Below are positions 1 through 12,700 of a stretch of DNA of 64,000 nucleotides, one piece after another. The DNA is from Mixophyes australis (Eukaryota; Chordata; Amphibia; Anura; Limnodynastidae). The notes below the pieces were generated by a model. It worked only from the letters and a program-made list of their open reading frames with translations. It did no database searches and was not told the origin of the DNA. Within the stretch, counting starts at the first letter, position 1. Every line of letters starts with the position of its first letter. The stretch lies in contig JAVHZZ010000003.1 in NCBI GenBank assembly GCA_036250195.1, positions 342,345,875 through 342,409,874 of the forward strand, in the 5' to 3' direction. The position numbers were made by a program, and so were the translations under genes.

Positions 1-780
1 ATATAATTAAATAGAAACACCAATACAAATTCAATTCAATTAAGGAAATTTAAATTAAATCCAAACATCTGTTATTTCCTCCTTTTAAAAATGCTTTCCT
101 GGGGCAGTCCAAATGAAAATATCAATTAAGTATTGCGACTAAACCACTGCAACTTCATATAATATAGCAGCCACATTAAAGAATTAAGTACTATCAGCTG
201 CAGAGGTGCAAACGTCCAATCAGAAGCAGTTAGCTAGTGCCAATCATCATCATCATCATCATCATCATCATTGTAGCTAGTTGCACCAGCCCTCCAGCAC
301 CCTCACCATACCTCCTAAAAGTTGCAAATGCTTTTACAGGTCTACCTCAGTCACAATTACGTGAGCACACTCTTACTGTACTCAGCTTACTCCTGACCAC
401 CCTTTGCCTTCCCTATTCCATACCTTGAGTCACAAGAATAGTAACCCATGCGTCTGCATTTTTTGTTGCGCATGCGCATGAATTTAGGCTAATAGAACAG
501 ACATAGGTCCCACTCTGCATGAGCCTCTTAGTCGTAACCTAGGGAGCTGCATTTTTGTACATATACGGGCAAGAAGAATGAGTGGGGACCGGGATACACT
601 TTAATTTTATTGGGTTTTGGTCATATGGTTGTAGCTGACGTGTTGTTACTGACTCCGTATGTAAATTGTACTGTGATTGGTATGGGGTGCCTTTTATTTA
701 TTAGGTTACAACTGAATTTAAGAAATTTGTATTAATTTAATGTTCAAATTAATTGATTCACTCATTTCTAGCCATATCGT
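1..780. other. AT-rich non-coding DNA with a short (ATC)n run
   Basis: No convincing gene is seen. A short (ATC)n run lies near 243-271. The 63-residue frame across it begins with a poly-isoleucine stretch and is a by-product of that repeat. Confidence 0.6.
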
Positions 781-906
781 CATCATCATCATCATCATTT
801 ATTTATATAGCGCCAGCAAATTCCGTAGCACTTTACAATTGGGGACAGAGTTATAAAGAAACAAAGAGCTGAGAAGGCCCCGCTCGCAAGCTTACAATCT
901 ATAGAT
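781..906 (-). repeat. SINE fragment, 3' part, antisense
   Basis: It begins with (CATCAT)n followed by TTTATTTATATAGCGCCAGC, which is the reverse complement of the 3' tail shared by the tRNA-derived SINEs elsewhere in the window. It continues to CTCGCAAGCTTACAATCTAT. The same GCTTACAATCT core recurs near 32130. The GCGCTATATAAAT tail resembles L2/CR1-type LINE ends, which suggests LINE-driven mobilisation (inference). Confidence 0.75.
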
Positions 907-1829
907 ATTGTTCCTTCTAAACTGAGTTATCTGAATATATCTATTACTAAAAATTAAGTGTATTATTTTTATTAAATAACTTGCATACAAAGTTACGTAC
1001 TTGTAAAACGTGATATTGAAATATGATAACTAGTGACTGGTTAGTAGCACAAAATAATTTTGGCAAATGAAGGATCTTGGGAACCACATTAACTGACATT
1101 GGTTTGGAGATTGCAACTTACGGTTTAAAAAAGTCTTTTCTTCATTCTTGTATTGGTTTTGTCGGTATGTTTTTTTAAATTTGATATTTCACAGCAGAAC
1201 GGAAAATATCGCAAAGCATAAGAAATTATTGGCCTAGATGTATGCAGATTAATGACCTAAATGTATGCTAGTAAATGTATTTAAAAGCTATTTGAACATG
1301 TACAGAATCCTTTTGGGAATTCTTAAAAAATGAATTGTCAGGATAGAACAAGAGTGGTCTCATTTTTACAATCCCATGGGACCTTCATTAGAGAGAGAAA
1401 AAATACCATTTTAAATCTGCTTTAAAAAAATTATTCATGAGAGGATCATGGAAAAATAACATTAATATAATGCTGTAGCATAAAGTCACAATTGTTATCT
1501 GCCTTTTATTCAAATTTATTTTAATAATATTATATACAACAATGGACAATCATTCCTGACATCTTAGATATACTAAGCTATTTCCATCCACAATATCTTA
1601 CTTGTTCTTTAAGTGAAAAGTAAAATATGGGATATGAGATGATGTATGTATTTCGTTACCTATTGTCAAACTCTTTCTGGTCATGAAATCAATTGTGACT
1701 GCTCATGTTTTTAATCACAAAATAGTAGATTCAATTGTGTTATTTGTCAAAAGTTTAATGTTTAGTTTTGGTAGAATAATATGTACAAAATTGATACGTT
1801 AATTAGGGTACGTTATTCAGAAAAAATAA

Positions 1830-1832
<3 letters not shown>
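907..1832. other. AT-rich non-coding DNA
   Basis: I see no gene, RNA or recognisable element here. Confidence 0.5.

Positions 1833-1911
<79 letters not shown>
1833..1911. repeat. (TA)n microsatellite
   Basis: An uninterrupted TA dinucleotide run of about 78 bp. Confidence 0.97.
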
Positions 1912-1914
<3 letters not shown>

Positions 1915-2968
1915 TGAATAATTAAGGGTTCTCCAATGTTTGCAATGTTCATACATTATCATGTATCCTTTACCCATGACATTTGTGACTCAATCCACAA
2001 TGATGACTCTAGGCCCTGACTCCTCTGTGTGGTTCACTTCAAAGAGCATATAATAGTCCTCCATTTACTAATTTGTCCATTTGTAGCACATAGGGTTGTG
2101 TATTATATGCACCAAAGTATACAAACCTGCCCAAAGATTTGTACAGAACATGCTGATTAGCCGTTCAGTACACAGCTTGTCTACCTCCTTCTATAAGTGA
2201 AGGTGGTGATGGTTGTGAAGGAGCAGGTTTTTAAGACATTTTTAATAATTTCATATTCAGATGAAGTGATTCACTCATTCTACCTATAGACACTGTAGTT
2301 TTTAACTGCATTAGATTTTAACTGGATATCAGTGTTGTTTGACGCATAGATGTTAGTGTAGGACTTCCAAGCATGAGGACCTGTGATGTTGGGTTACAAG
2401 CTTCAATGCTTTTATTGTAGTCATTTGAGGACTTTATATTAGTATGCTGTTCTTTCTGGGTTTAGTTTCTGATTAACCAAGCGTGGGCTTATTTCTCTCT
2501 GTTTTGTCTCAAAATATTGCCAAAAATGGTCTTAGCTGGTTTCTATCCAACTTATTTAAGTGCATTTTGACGCAGTTTATAAACCAGTTGTTTTTTGCAA
2601 GTCAGCCTCCATACCTGAGATTTAAGAGAATTAGATTTTAATGCTCTTAAACGTGGATGAAAGCTGGCCATAGCCATGAGCGTAACTACCAGGGTAGTAG
2701 GGGGTAGCAGCTGTGGGCCGTGCATCCCTCTGCCATCACCTCTGAACACAGAGCTCAGAGGAGAACAGCAGGGTGTCCTCAGTCTCTGCTGTGTGACCTC
2801 CAACACTGTCATGTGATACCCCAGAATGCTGTGATCACTAGCTGGCATTCTATGGCTCCAAAATAACATTCTGCTCAGAGGGAAGCTTAGCTGCACATGT
2901 GCCTGGTCCAATTTGCACTCAGAAAAGAGCCCGGAAGGCTGTAGCTGCACGGCTGAAACCTCCCCCAA
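1912..2968. other. Non-coding DNA
   Basis: No gene or repeat family recognised. The 138-residue minus frame at 2552-2968 has no recognisable motif and low-complexity neighbours. Confidence 0.5.
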
Positions 2969-3528
2969 CTTTTGCTCATACTTGCCAACTCTCCCTGAAT
3001 GTCAGAGAGACTCCCTGAAATAAGGGTGATCTCCTTCATTCCCTGAAAAGTCTGTCATTCTCCCTGATGCTGAGGCAGTACAAGACGTGGTTGACACAGT
3101 TCAGAAATTGTGTCCTATGTCCATGTATTGATGCCTATGGAGGTGGCCATTTTCATGGAGACCAAGATTTAATCAAAGACTGACATTTAAGACAGCGTGA
3201 CTTCAGTAATAGAGACAGAAATGTAAAAGACACTTCAGTCTCTAGAGATTCATTAGCTGCTCTTCTTTAACGCAAAGTTGCCTACTCTCCCGGAATGTCT
3301 GGGAGACTCCAACATTTCTGGGAAACCACCCAGGAGAGCAGGGAAACCTTCTGGTTCTCGCCTCTGCAATAGATCAGTGGCGGGGGGTGAGGGAGGGGGG
3401 CTTTATGATGCAAATATTGCTTCATCTTAGCCGAAATGATGCTATTTCTGAAGACGCGCCCCACACGCCCACCTCCCCTTGGATCTCCCTGAAGCCAACG
3501 AGGAAAAGTTGGCAAGTATGCTTTTGCT
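2969..3528 (-). mobile_element. hAT-type non-autonomous element, 544 bp, with perfect 8-bp TSD
   Basis: The element spans 2977-3520. Its terminal inverted repeats are CATACTTGCCAACT and AGTTGGCAAGTATG. It is flanked by the direct repeat CTTTTGCT at 2969-2976 and 3521-3528, the 8-bp duplication expected of hAT-type transposition. It matches 53950-54555 along its whole length in the opposite orientation, including the interior that mentions TCTCTAGAGACTGA. No ORF is plausible, so it must have been moved in trans. Shorter relatives lie near 5127, 30786, 47332 and 49958. Confidence 0.9.
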
Positions 3529-4653
3529 ATGGGTCGCAGTGGTAAGTACCACCACTAGCTGGGATGGTAATGAAGAACAGCAGAGAGGACAGTGTGTTTC
3601 TCCATAGAGAGCTTGGGACCCCTCCAGAATTTTAGGAATGGGCCTCTACCTATTCCTTTGCCATTTCTACCTATGTCCCTTGCCATAGGCATTATTATGT
3701 AATAATAATTTTGCACTAGGCACATAAAACAGAAAGGGCAAATTCAAATTAAAAGCATAGACCCGGTAAACATACATGCCTGTCAAATGCGTGGTGTCAA
3801 AGTGCTTTTTATGGGCACAAACCAGCTGTGGCTAGCAAACATGCTGAGGCTTGTAGTTCTACAACACCTGGAGAGCAACCAGTTTCTTACATCTGATAGA
3901 GAGATTTATGATAGAAGTTGTAAAATTTATTGGACCTAAACTTTTTTATACAGTAAAATACCGTATGGACTTTTAAACATGAATGCCAGCATGACACTTT
4001 GCTAATACATCTATTAAAATATTTATACTTCAATTCCTTTAGCACTGCTGCTGTCTGTGTTATAATAAATATATTTAGAATGAGAGAGCACAAATTCTAT
4101 TGTCTCTATGTCACTAGACAAAGCTCTCTCCTGTGTGATTTGCATCGGCAGTGGAGGTTGTGTTATGTATCCTGCAGGCAATTGTCACCAGGTGCAGTCA
4201 CACTCATTACACACTCACTACATGTGTACAATCAGCTATAAGTAATCAGCGTGAGCTTACATTTAAATTTGCAAAGTTGATTCCTGTTCTGCTAAACATT
4301 CTGTTTGTTGATTTTACCTCGGGTGTTTGACATTAAATTTTTGTTGTTTTTTTTTTTCAAGTGAAGGATGAATTGTTTAGATTTTATATTCACTTATATA
4401 GTTATGGCCAATTTTGGCACAGTGTTGGCAAAATTTGCAAATTACATTCATTAATATAATGATTAGTTTATAAAGATGAAAGTTTTGCGTTGGTTGTCAC
4501 CTGTTTTCTTTTTAGGCTCACATAACCAGAAATGAAAGAGTTAAAAAGGTAGTCTAATGAGGAATCCAACCTGAAAGATAGCCTTCAATATCTAATGATT
4601 ATTCCTTAGCAAGTTACACTTTTAATGTTATTATTTCCAGGTTGATCAGCCTT
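3529..4653. other. Non-coding DNA with a half-copy of a palindromic MITE
   Basis: About 3837-3882 (ATGCTGAGGCTTGTAGTTCT then ACAACACCTGGAG) matches one arm of the palindromic MITE seen complete at 36192 and 51375. The remainder is AT-rich and I recognise nothing in it. Confidence 0.55.
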
Positions 4654-5029
4654 AGAGGGAACGGTGGTAATCGTTTTTTTCGATTACCACTATTCCGACA
4701 TGGAGAAGCCCTACAAAGAAAATCCGAAATTATGAAAAACCTATTGGAAAATAAACAGACTTACCTTCAACCCGACGCTGGACATCTCCGATGAAAGCAC
4801 CATGCTGACAGCAAGTGATTCCGATTGAAAAAGAAATTTAAAGCTGCAATGTGGATACCCCCAAGGTTAAGTGTTTAAACACTTAAACCGACATTGCCGC
4901 TTTAAATTTCTATTGACAGAGGTCGCGATGACGTCAGCCTGCAGTACTGAACACTTGTTCAATCGGAATCAATTGCTGTCCATGTCGGAATAGTGGTAAT
5001 AGGTAAAGCATACGCAACCCAGAGGGAAC
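4654..5029. mobile_element. Foldback MITE, 358 bp, with 9-bp direct flanks
   Basis: The reverse-complementary segments ATTACCACTATTCCGACATGGA (about 4683-4706) and TCCATGTCGGAATAGTGGTAAT (about 4979-5000) enclose further inverted sequence. The centre is the perfect palindrome TTAAGTGTTTAAACACTTAA at 4867-4886. The direct repeat AGAGGGAAC lies at 4654-4662 and 5021-5029 and is a probable target-site duplication, placing the element at 4663-5020. The superfamily is not assigned; an 8-9 bp duplication fits hAT or Mutator-like elements. Confidence 0.75.
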
Positions 5030-5126
5030 AGTGTGTGACAGTTTCAGAAAACTAGTCAGTGATTGCCACTAACTATACATCTGAGAATAGAGGCTATATA
5101 ATGGCCATCAGGTACAGAGGGGATTA

Positions 5127-5353
5127 CATACATGCCAACTCTCCCGCAATCCCAGGAAAGCTGGCAATTCTCCCGCATCTGCCCACTTCAGAGCTGGCAT
5201 GGAGGAGTGTATGGGCGTGTATGTAAAAAGACCCAAAACAGGCATTACATCACTGGGGTGGGGCCAAAATTATGCGATCTGCAAAGTCACGCCCCCTTCC
5301 ATCCTCCTCCCTCACCCCACTTCAGTAATCTCAGGCAAAAGTAGACAAGTATG
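5127..5353. repeat. Short relative of the CATACTTG/CAAGTATG element
   Basis: Begins CATACATGCCAACTCTCCCG and ends GTAGACAAGTATG, as in the elements at 2977 and 47332, with a similar GC-rich centre of TCACGCCCCC type. No convincing target duplication is visible. Confidence 0.6.
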
Positions 5354-7064
5354 GATTTGCAAGGTCTGATTTTCAGAAGGTTGAGATCATTTGGTGAATA
5401 CAAGTGTGGATCTGAGTGGTAAACCTTTTTTTTTTTTCAGTAGCAATATCTTAATTTCAAAATAATTCAAACAAGAACATACCCAACATGCAAATATATA
5501 AACAGAATCCAAAGTACACTAAGTGTTCTAAAGAACACTTTAAACAGGATGTACAAGTTTGTATTTTATCTATGGTATCTTAATTTAAAGAAAATATAAA
5601 ATGGTATGAAGGAAACAGTGTTGAGGGTGGGAACATAAAAATTAAAATGTGGAACGAAATCTTAAGGCATGTAGTGGAGGGTTTGTCTCGTAATCTGAAA
5701 TAGTACAATATACAGAAAACTTAGTCTATGGGGCCAATTCAATTTGGCCGCTTTATTTCTAGAATAACGCGGCCTGCACACTATTACCATTAGTGCGGTA
5801 AAAGTGCACAGTTTTACCGTTGGTACAGTAATTTTACAGGACTTCCTTTCCACTCATTTAGTTCCTGACTAGCAGGCGGCATAATGTACTTGAATAATAT
5901 TACACAATCATTTCCCTCTCTTTGCTGCCATCCAAACCACACAAATCAGAAATCTTAATAGCAAAGTCAAGTCCCATCTCACTCTAACAGACCTTGTATC
6001 ACTTTTGCAACGCTCGTCCTCCGACAGGCATCTACAAAATGACTGCTTTCTACTTTCTACTCAGAGCTCACAATTTCAGGGCCAATTCCTAGAGACCCAC
6101 ATGAGCTGGTATCGAGGACAGATGTAGATGGGAGACTAGAAGATAAGTGGATGGAGATCAGAGAGAACACTGCCTCCAGCTCAATCTGCACAAGGATCAA
6201 AGAAAATGTATACAAGCTCTTCTGCAGATGGTAATATGCCCCAATGTATACAAGCTCTTGTGCAGATGGTAATATGCCCCAAAGAGACTCCAGAAAATAC
6301 ACCACGATGCCTCCAATAGGTGTTGGAGAGGTTGCTCATCAGAGCGCTCATTACCAAACTGTCTGGTTTCTTGCTTGATATAACACAGCTCATGCTCTTA
6401 ATCCTCCAGATAGATATTCCTCTCATCCCCAAGTTCTTTCTTCTCCTACTGGGTGCCAGTACTGCAAATCATCACCACAATAAGCTCACAAGGCATACGT
6501 AATCAGCTACCACTAGCCAACTAACGACTGACTGGAAGAAACCCATTGCTCCCTAAAACAAGACCATCATTAACATGGTCTGGCACGCCAATAAGAGGGA
6601 ATTCATGACCAGTAGAACCAAAAACTCTAACTCCCTTACCAAATCCTAGGACTCCCGGTCATTTTTCTTTTAGTGTATGTCTCTGATCTCATAATCCCCA
6701 GGGACTATAGCCTGTTCAGTACTACTCTAATCGCAACTCTAAAGAGACCATCCAAATATCGAATCTTCTTTTCATGTTCTACACTCCTGGCTCATAACCA
6801 TCCCCATCTACCCCTTCTTACTTTAAGGATGGTCTGCCACGCCTTCACCTACATAACTCCCTTCACTACTTTCCAACCACAAGACAAATGGTCAAGTAGT
6901 TCTGTTTATGTTAGATTATTGGCATTGTTTGATTACTCTTTATTAAATATTTCAAACAACTTTCCTGACATGTTTACTCAATGTATTCTTCTCATCTTCA
7001 TTACATAAAGTTTCTTAAAAAAAAAGAGAATTCCAGACACATGGAGCATTGAAATGTCAAAACC
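5354..7064. other. Non-coding or heavily decayed repeat DNA
   Basis: At about 5730-5850 there is a GGGGCCAATTCAATTTGGCC start typical of a short MITE end. From 5880 to 7010 the composition is less AT-rich, but no protein family is recognisable in any frame. A 38-bp segment is duplicated in tandem at 6207 and 6245 (TGTATACAAGCTCTTCTGCA in the first copy). It could be a decayed retroelement, but the sequence does not decide this. Confidence 0.4.
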
Positions 7065-7684
7065 ATCTAAACCAGGGGTCAGGGAACTTTTTTACCTTTT
7101 ACCCCCAAATATATTTAGATACGCCAACGTTACCCCCTTGATTTGAAAGGAAGGAAATCATATATTATTAATTATTGGAATTAAAAATTTTATTGAATCT
7201 ATTTAAAATTTCTTTGAAAGCTTCAACATCAAAACTTCAGGTTTTGGACAAATGATGTTGCTTCATTTTTGATACGAGAGCATCAATATTGGGGCATTTT
7301 GATGTCAGAGCAATTTGGATACAGTCTTCAGCGTCCAATTGATTTCTCTGCTTTGTTTTTATGTTCATTAGAGTGGAAAATCCTTGTTCGCAAAGGTAGG
7401 TTGTTGCAAAAGGCAGCAACTTTTTAACTGCCTCCTCGTGTGCAATTTTGAATGCCTGTGCAGCTGTTGACATCCAAAAATATGACAGATCTGCTTTGTT
7501 TTCAAATGCAATACGTGCTTCATTATTGCATCGAAGCTCAAGAAGTGCCTCTGCCAACCCTTGAGGCTCTTCTGGTACAACAGCAATTTCACATTTAAAG
7601 GGGTCTACAATCCAACTGACAGCATATGATTTGGCAGCATTACCCTCAGGAATTTAATTTTTACCCCTGACCACTGATCTAAAC
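7065..7684 (-). mobile_element. hAT deletion derivative, 604 bp, with perfect 8-bp TSD
   Basis: The element lies at 7073-7676. Its ends are CAGGGGTCAGGGAAC on the left and, read inward from the right, CAGTGGTCAGGGGTA. These are typical hAT terminal repeats. ATCTAAAC occurs directly before (7065-7072) and after (7677-7684), giving an exact 8-bp target duplication. Its interior is the end of a transposase reading frame on the minus strand joined almost directly to the 5' terminus, so most of the element has been deleted. It is not related in sequence to the large hAT element at 54.7 kb. Confidence 0.92.
7237..7648 (-). pseudogene. hAT transposase C-terminal fragment
   Basis: The minus-strand frame can be followed from about 7648 down to the stop at 7237. 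It contains WIVDPFK, then LLPFATTYLCEQGFS, then RNQLDAEDCIQIAL. The PFATTYLCE-GFS block and the following N-L-AED-I--ALT pattern are characteristic of the hAT dimerisation region in transposases related to ZBED5/FAM200-type vertebrate proteins. The BED finger and the RNase-H-like catalytic core are absent because the element is deleted internally, and an in-frame stop precedes the fragment. It lies between the termini of the 7073-7676 element and cannot be functional. I infer membership of a vertebrate hAT lineage and leave the subfamily open. Confidence 0.85.
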
Positions 7685-10168
7685 AAACAAGAAAATGTTT
7701 TGCATGTTGGCATAAAAAATTGCTCAAAGTAGGCAAAACAGTGCTAAATAAGAGGCCATTATCTGCATCCTGTGTTCCCATCACAAGTGACTCATTTTCT
7801 TCAGTGCTCATAATTTTTATTGTTAGAGAAAGATTATTTTGCCCTACCGAGGCCTCTTCTATACCCAATAAATCTAGTCTACATTAAGAAATAAATGCAC
7901 CATGACTTGGTCAGATAACGAATGTTAAAATGCTGAGCTTGAGGGAGAGGCTTTTATGTTCACTGGTTTAAACTGTTAGATTTTTTTAATATTTCCTAAC
8001 GGTGAAATATCAGACATGAATAATGAATTACGCTTAAATTTAAGCAATTAATCCATAGAGAGTGATCCACTAGGGGTGATTTTAAATGCTAGAACTATTT
8101 TAGCCAGTTAACTTGAAAATGTACATGCACTGTCTGACGTCCAAGATCTCCGCTGAGCACGGTTTAACTGATTCTGCAATTCCAATGATTAATATATAGT
8201 GTGAAAGAAAGAACAAAGCACAATTTAAGGGGACCTATCATTGCTGAAATCTAACAAAGGAAAATGCATCTTATGATTTATGATTCTAACTCGAGCTTTT
8301 CTCTGTTTCATGGGAAATTATATTACAAGATTCAAACTTACAGTTGAGAATCAGAGAAACTCTAGAGTAAGTCTCGTTACATAAAGTGATGCTGAGTCAC
8401 ACATAGTTTATCAATGGAACAATGACTTTCGGGTCTATTTATTAAACATGGAATAGCCCTATCTCCGGCAAAAATTGGAGTTTGTGCTGGAGATACGGCT
8501 TCTCCCTACCTATCAATGGCTAAAGCCACTCAATCGCCGAGCATGGTGAAGCCTATGTAACAAGGACCTTTAGGTACCGCAACAATCATCCTTTCGCTAT
8601 CACCACCTGAGAATGACGATAGATGAAGATCATAAAATGATCAAATGCTTTATTATTATTTAAATAAAGCATTTTTCCAAATTCAAATATTATAAATTAA
8701 TTACTTTTAATGTTTTATATATTTTGATAATGTTCTTCTATTTTTTAATACTAAGTTTAACTGAAAGCCCATGCTGTCTGGGTCAAGTCATGAGCATATC
8801 CACAAAATGCCAGCCAGAATTGCCAGCCATCAAAATGTTCTTAGCCATTTGCTGTGATAATTAATTCTCTATTGCTGCAATAAGCGACGACGGAAAACCT
8901 GTGAATAAGGGCCTAACACAGAAATGTAAGTTCTAAATGACCAAGATTATTATGTTTACATTGTATTTGTGGTAAAGGCAATTCTGTTAATAATAGAAAA
9001 AGTATGGACAAAGCAAAAAATGTAGGAAAGTAAATTTTGTTGAGTGTTTCTTAAATCAGTGGTTTGCATGAATTTTTGGGTGCATCACAATCGGCCTTTA
9101 AACCCGCAAAGGGTCACACATTACCTTTGAGAAGAAGCAGAAGATCACATGACACAGGGTGGCACGGCTGCACAGTGGTCAACGCTGCTGCCTTGCTGGT
9201 CTGTAGACCATCTGCGTGGTGTTTGTGTGTTCTAACCATGTTTGTTAAGTAAAGATCTATCTATGATTCATAAAGGAAGTTCAAAACGACGATGATGAAA
9301 TATTCTTATTAACAACAAACTGGCGTCACATTGTTGTCGTCACATTCTGTTCTATTCTATTTTCTTTTTATGTCTATATTATAAACAGTGAATACATGTT
9401 CATTATTTTTTTCATAGACACACAATGGCAGCATATGGTAATATATTATATTATCTTACCATTTTATACCAGTCAGGAAATATGCATCATCAGGATATAG
9501 CAATTCTGCTTGCGTGAGTGTAACTAATGGAAATTCTAAGCTCTTTCAAGAGTAGTAAATCATCCTGGTTATTTCATAAAGAAAAACTATAGCATCTTTA
9601 TTGTATTTTAAATTCACACATAGTCAAAAGCATTTGTGCTCATGCTTTGTACAGGCATTGAAGACTGGAATTCATCTACAGAAAAAAAAAACTCATTGAA
9701 ACACTACAGGGCATTTTTAATAACATTTTTATTTTATCATCTCACCCAGGTGGCTTAAACCAGTTTTTAATGTAAAAATAATAATAATCCAAAAAAGGCG
9801 AAGTGCATTATAGAAGTGTAATTTAAGCTAAAATCAATTTATTGTTTCATATTTTAAGCTAATGAACGTTGAAGTAAATTTAAAACATCCTGCTTTAAAT
9901 TAAAATGTGTTTTATTATGTATCTATAAGAAATTGTATCAAATTTATCCAAGGAACCTGTGGCTTAAAAATTAATTTATGGATAATGAATGTGCCTTCTA
10001 TAACCCAAGAATAATGTACTGTACAATGGTTTCAACATCCTATAGCTGCAAAGAAAAATAAAGAAAATGATTTTTTTTTTAGTAATTTAGCATTGGTATT
10101 GGTTAATTTGCTTCTTTTTGTAATCATATTTCACAATTGTTATTTTTAAAATATATTTACAGCATTGC
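7685..10168. other. AT-rich non-coding DNA
   Basis: No gene is visible. At 8437 the sequence GGGTCTATTTATTAAACATGG resembles a MITE terminus that recurs near 47218. A degenerate SINE piece is listed separately at 9160. Confidence 0.5.
9160..9245 (+). repeat. Degenerate tRNA-SINE head fragment
   Basis: GGGTGGCACGGCTGCACAGT and GGTCAACGCTGCTGCCTTGC correspond, with mismatches, to the heads of the SINEs at 22693 and 46209. This is followed by GCGTGGTGTTTGTGTGTTCT, matching the SINE body. It is truncated at both ends. Confidence 0.55.
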
Positions 10169-10372
10169 TGTAGAGATACTGGTGGGGGGCAGCAGAGGCG
10201 GAACCAGCGAGATGTTGGCCCCCAGGGAGGTGGGATGGAAGGAACCGGGGCCCTCGACCCTCTGCATCTGCCATGCAGTTGGCCGAATTATCTCCATGGG
10301 CCCCGGTTCACGCCACCTGCCGCACCAATGGTACTTCTGCCACTGGGAGGGGGGGAGGGGATTGAAAACTAA
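10169..10372. repeat. GC-rich putative hAT MITE
   Basis: A sharply GC-rich island in AT-rich DNA. Its ends CAGAGGCGGAACCAG and, read inward, CAGTGGCAGAAGTACC form imperfect inverted repeats of hAT style. No clear target duplication is seen. The ORFs across it on both strands reflect GC content only. Confidence 0.5.
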
Positions 10373-12547
10373 CAAATAGTTTTGACATAAGAAAATATGC
10401 ATGTCATCAGCCAGGACGGCAGCACAACTAGCATGTAGGCATTAAAGGTGGAAAAACATATTTAGAGCAGATTCTTGGAATTTGATCCCATCTTAAAGTT
10501 AAAGCCACTGGGTGCCACGTAAGTAACAGAAGTAACTACTCAAGCAATGGAGGTGCACGTATGCATAGCACTAGATATCTAATAGATAGATGATACAATA
10601 CCCTAAGTCTTTCCAATGTTCAGTCAAACTGTCTTTATAGAGTTTCATATACTGAGTATAATACCCTTCCCTACTCTGATGAACCCCAAACGAGGTGAGA
10701 CAGTGTGCCTGCATATCGGGATCTAATCTCAGCATTTGCTTGTGTTATGCTATGAATACATTGACTCAAAAGGCTGCTATGTAAAGAAATTGCTCCAACA
10801 AGGTAGGTCTGTATTTACAGTTTGGAGAGTAGATCTATTCAGGTGAGGAGGTTTATGTTGGTTGGATATGATCCTGAACATTTTCATTTTACATCTCAAA
10901 ATGTAATTTGCACTTTGTGTATCATTAATTTCCACAATCAGTTTTACTCCTTCAGGTTGGAATGTCCAGTTTATTTGAAAACATTTGCTCCACCTGGATT
11001 CAGTTATATGGGATATTTTTTTAGTGGGACATACAGTATATACATATGTGTTCCATATGTGTCCAAATTTGCTTGGTTGATGTGAAATAAGTATAACAAA
11101 TAGACTATACAAGTCAATGTAGTACATAGTACATTCCCTAAAATTCACCTAAACAAGCTTGATACTCTTACAAATCAATCTGTCACTTTAGTTTGCTGTG
11201 TAACTACAAAACACACTATTGTGATACACTATCAGGTCTAGGAAGGCTGTCCCTGGAGTATAGATGTAGAGTTATTTGTCCTTCAAATACTTTCTGGATG
11301 CACAGGATGCACATTTACCTGACCAGACTTGTTATCATTGCATCTAACATCACTTACCACCAAGGGTGCAACAACAGCAGCAGTTTCAGCCCATGAAGCT
11401 GTTAAGATCCAGGCATCTAAGACTAACAGTTTATGGGAGCTTTGCACACCCATGATTATACAAATATGCACTATTATAATGTGTTTTCTTTCACATGTCA
11501 TACGTGCTAAATTCCTGATAAGCAAGGACTACTTTAATCTGTGAATGCTGTCAGCAACATTCACAGAATGGATTTGTGTTCATGTGTCAGAAGCATAGAG
11601 CTGCCAGCTAAGTGCTAGACAAACAGGGTATAAGTAGAGTCGCTCAGGTCAATAACCACAGCTGTCACAGTGCAGTGTTGTGTGTGTGGGGTGAATAGAG
11701 AATGGGGCTCCTTCAAAATGTTTCTATGGGGTACATTTATTCCCATTTATGTCTTTGCTTACCACCTAAGATCTATCTCCAGAATCCTACTAATAGTTCC
11801 TAAATTCAGTAAGGAATCTGGATTATCTATATTCTCCTACCAGGCTCACCATTTTAAAACTTATGTTATTCAGCTCTATAAACATGACAAGAAATAAGCC
11901 TCCGCTCAGTATATCCCATGTTACCATATATGCATACAAAAAAAGAAGACCGTTATTGTCAGCGCTTGTCCTTAACACTGCGTACCTGTGTGTATCTAGC
12001 AAAACAAAAACATGAGGTGTTAGGTCATATCCTGATCAAAACATTTAAGCCTGCAACCCAGCGTCAAGGGCACTTTATTGTGTGCAGGTCCTGCACTGAC
12101 CTATACGACCTATACGTATGCTTCAGACACCATTAAAAATGCAGTTAAAATCAAAACAACTTCTTCATCAAATGAGTCACAATAGTCATTGCACACGAAG
12201 TGTTCCTTACACAATACGGGATTGTCAAGTAAGATGTATATACAGGACTGAGTCTATAATCACACAACCTGAGGCATCTGTCTCTGGGACAAGTTTTGAG
12301 GAGCCACAAAGTGATTGGTATTTACTTTGTTGGCAGATCTAATAACGCTTATAGATTACTTGTCTTTTACAGTAAACAACTCATAAACATATGTTTATGG
12401 TAATTTGTATGTAGGATGATGAGCTCCATTTCAGTTTTCGCTTCAGGCAACCGAATGCAGATTTAGTAGTGTAAACCAGTAAGACATCTCTGGATAAAAT
12501 TAAAATGTATAATGAAGTTATATATCCATACTAAGCAGACAGATTAT
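10373..12547. other. Non-coding DNA
   Basis: Several short frames exist but none shows a recognisable domain. I see no repeat family here. Confidence 0.5.
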
Positions 12548-12700
12548 TATTTTCCTTATTTATATAGCCCTGACATACTCCACAATGCTGTACAATTAGG
12601 GAGAATTACTGAACATACCATGAATTCATGAATTACAATTCAGCAATATATAACAAAATCAGAGGGGACCACAAAAGGACCCTGTTCACAATTTAGGAGA
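12548..12700 (-). repeat. Degenerate SINE 3' fragment, antisense
   Basis: TTATTTATATAGCCCTGACA then CAATGCTGTACAATTAGGGA matches, with substitutions, the layout of the SINE piece at 781 (TTTATATAGCGCC then CACTTTACAATTGGGG). Confidence 0.55.

Noticed and set aside
5880..7010. Host gene or retroviral gene in a stretch with less AT
   Set aside because: No frame longer than about 110 residues and no motif; left as unclassified.
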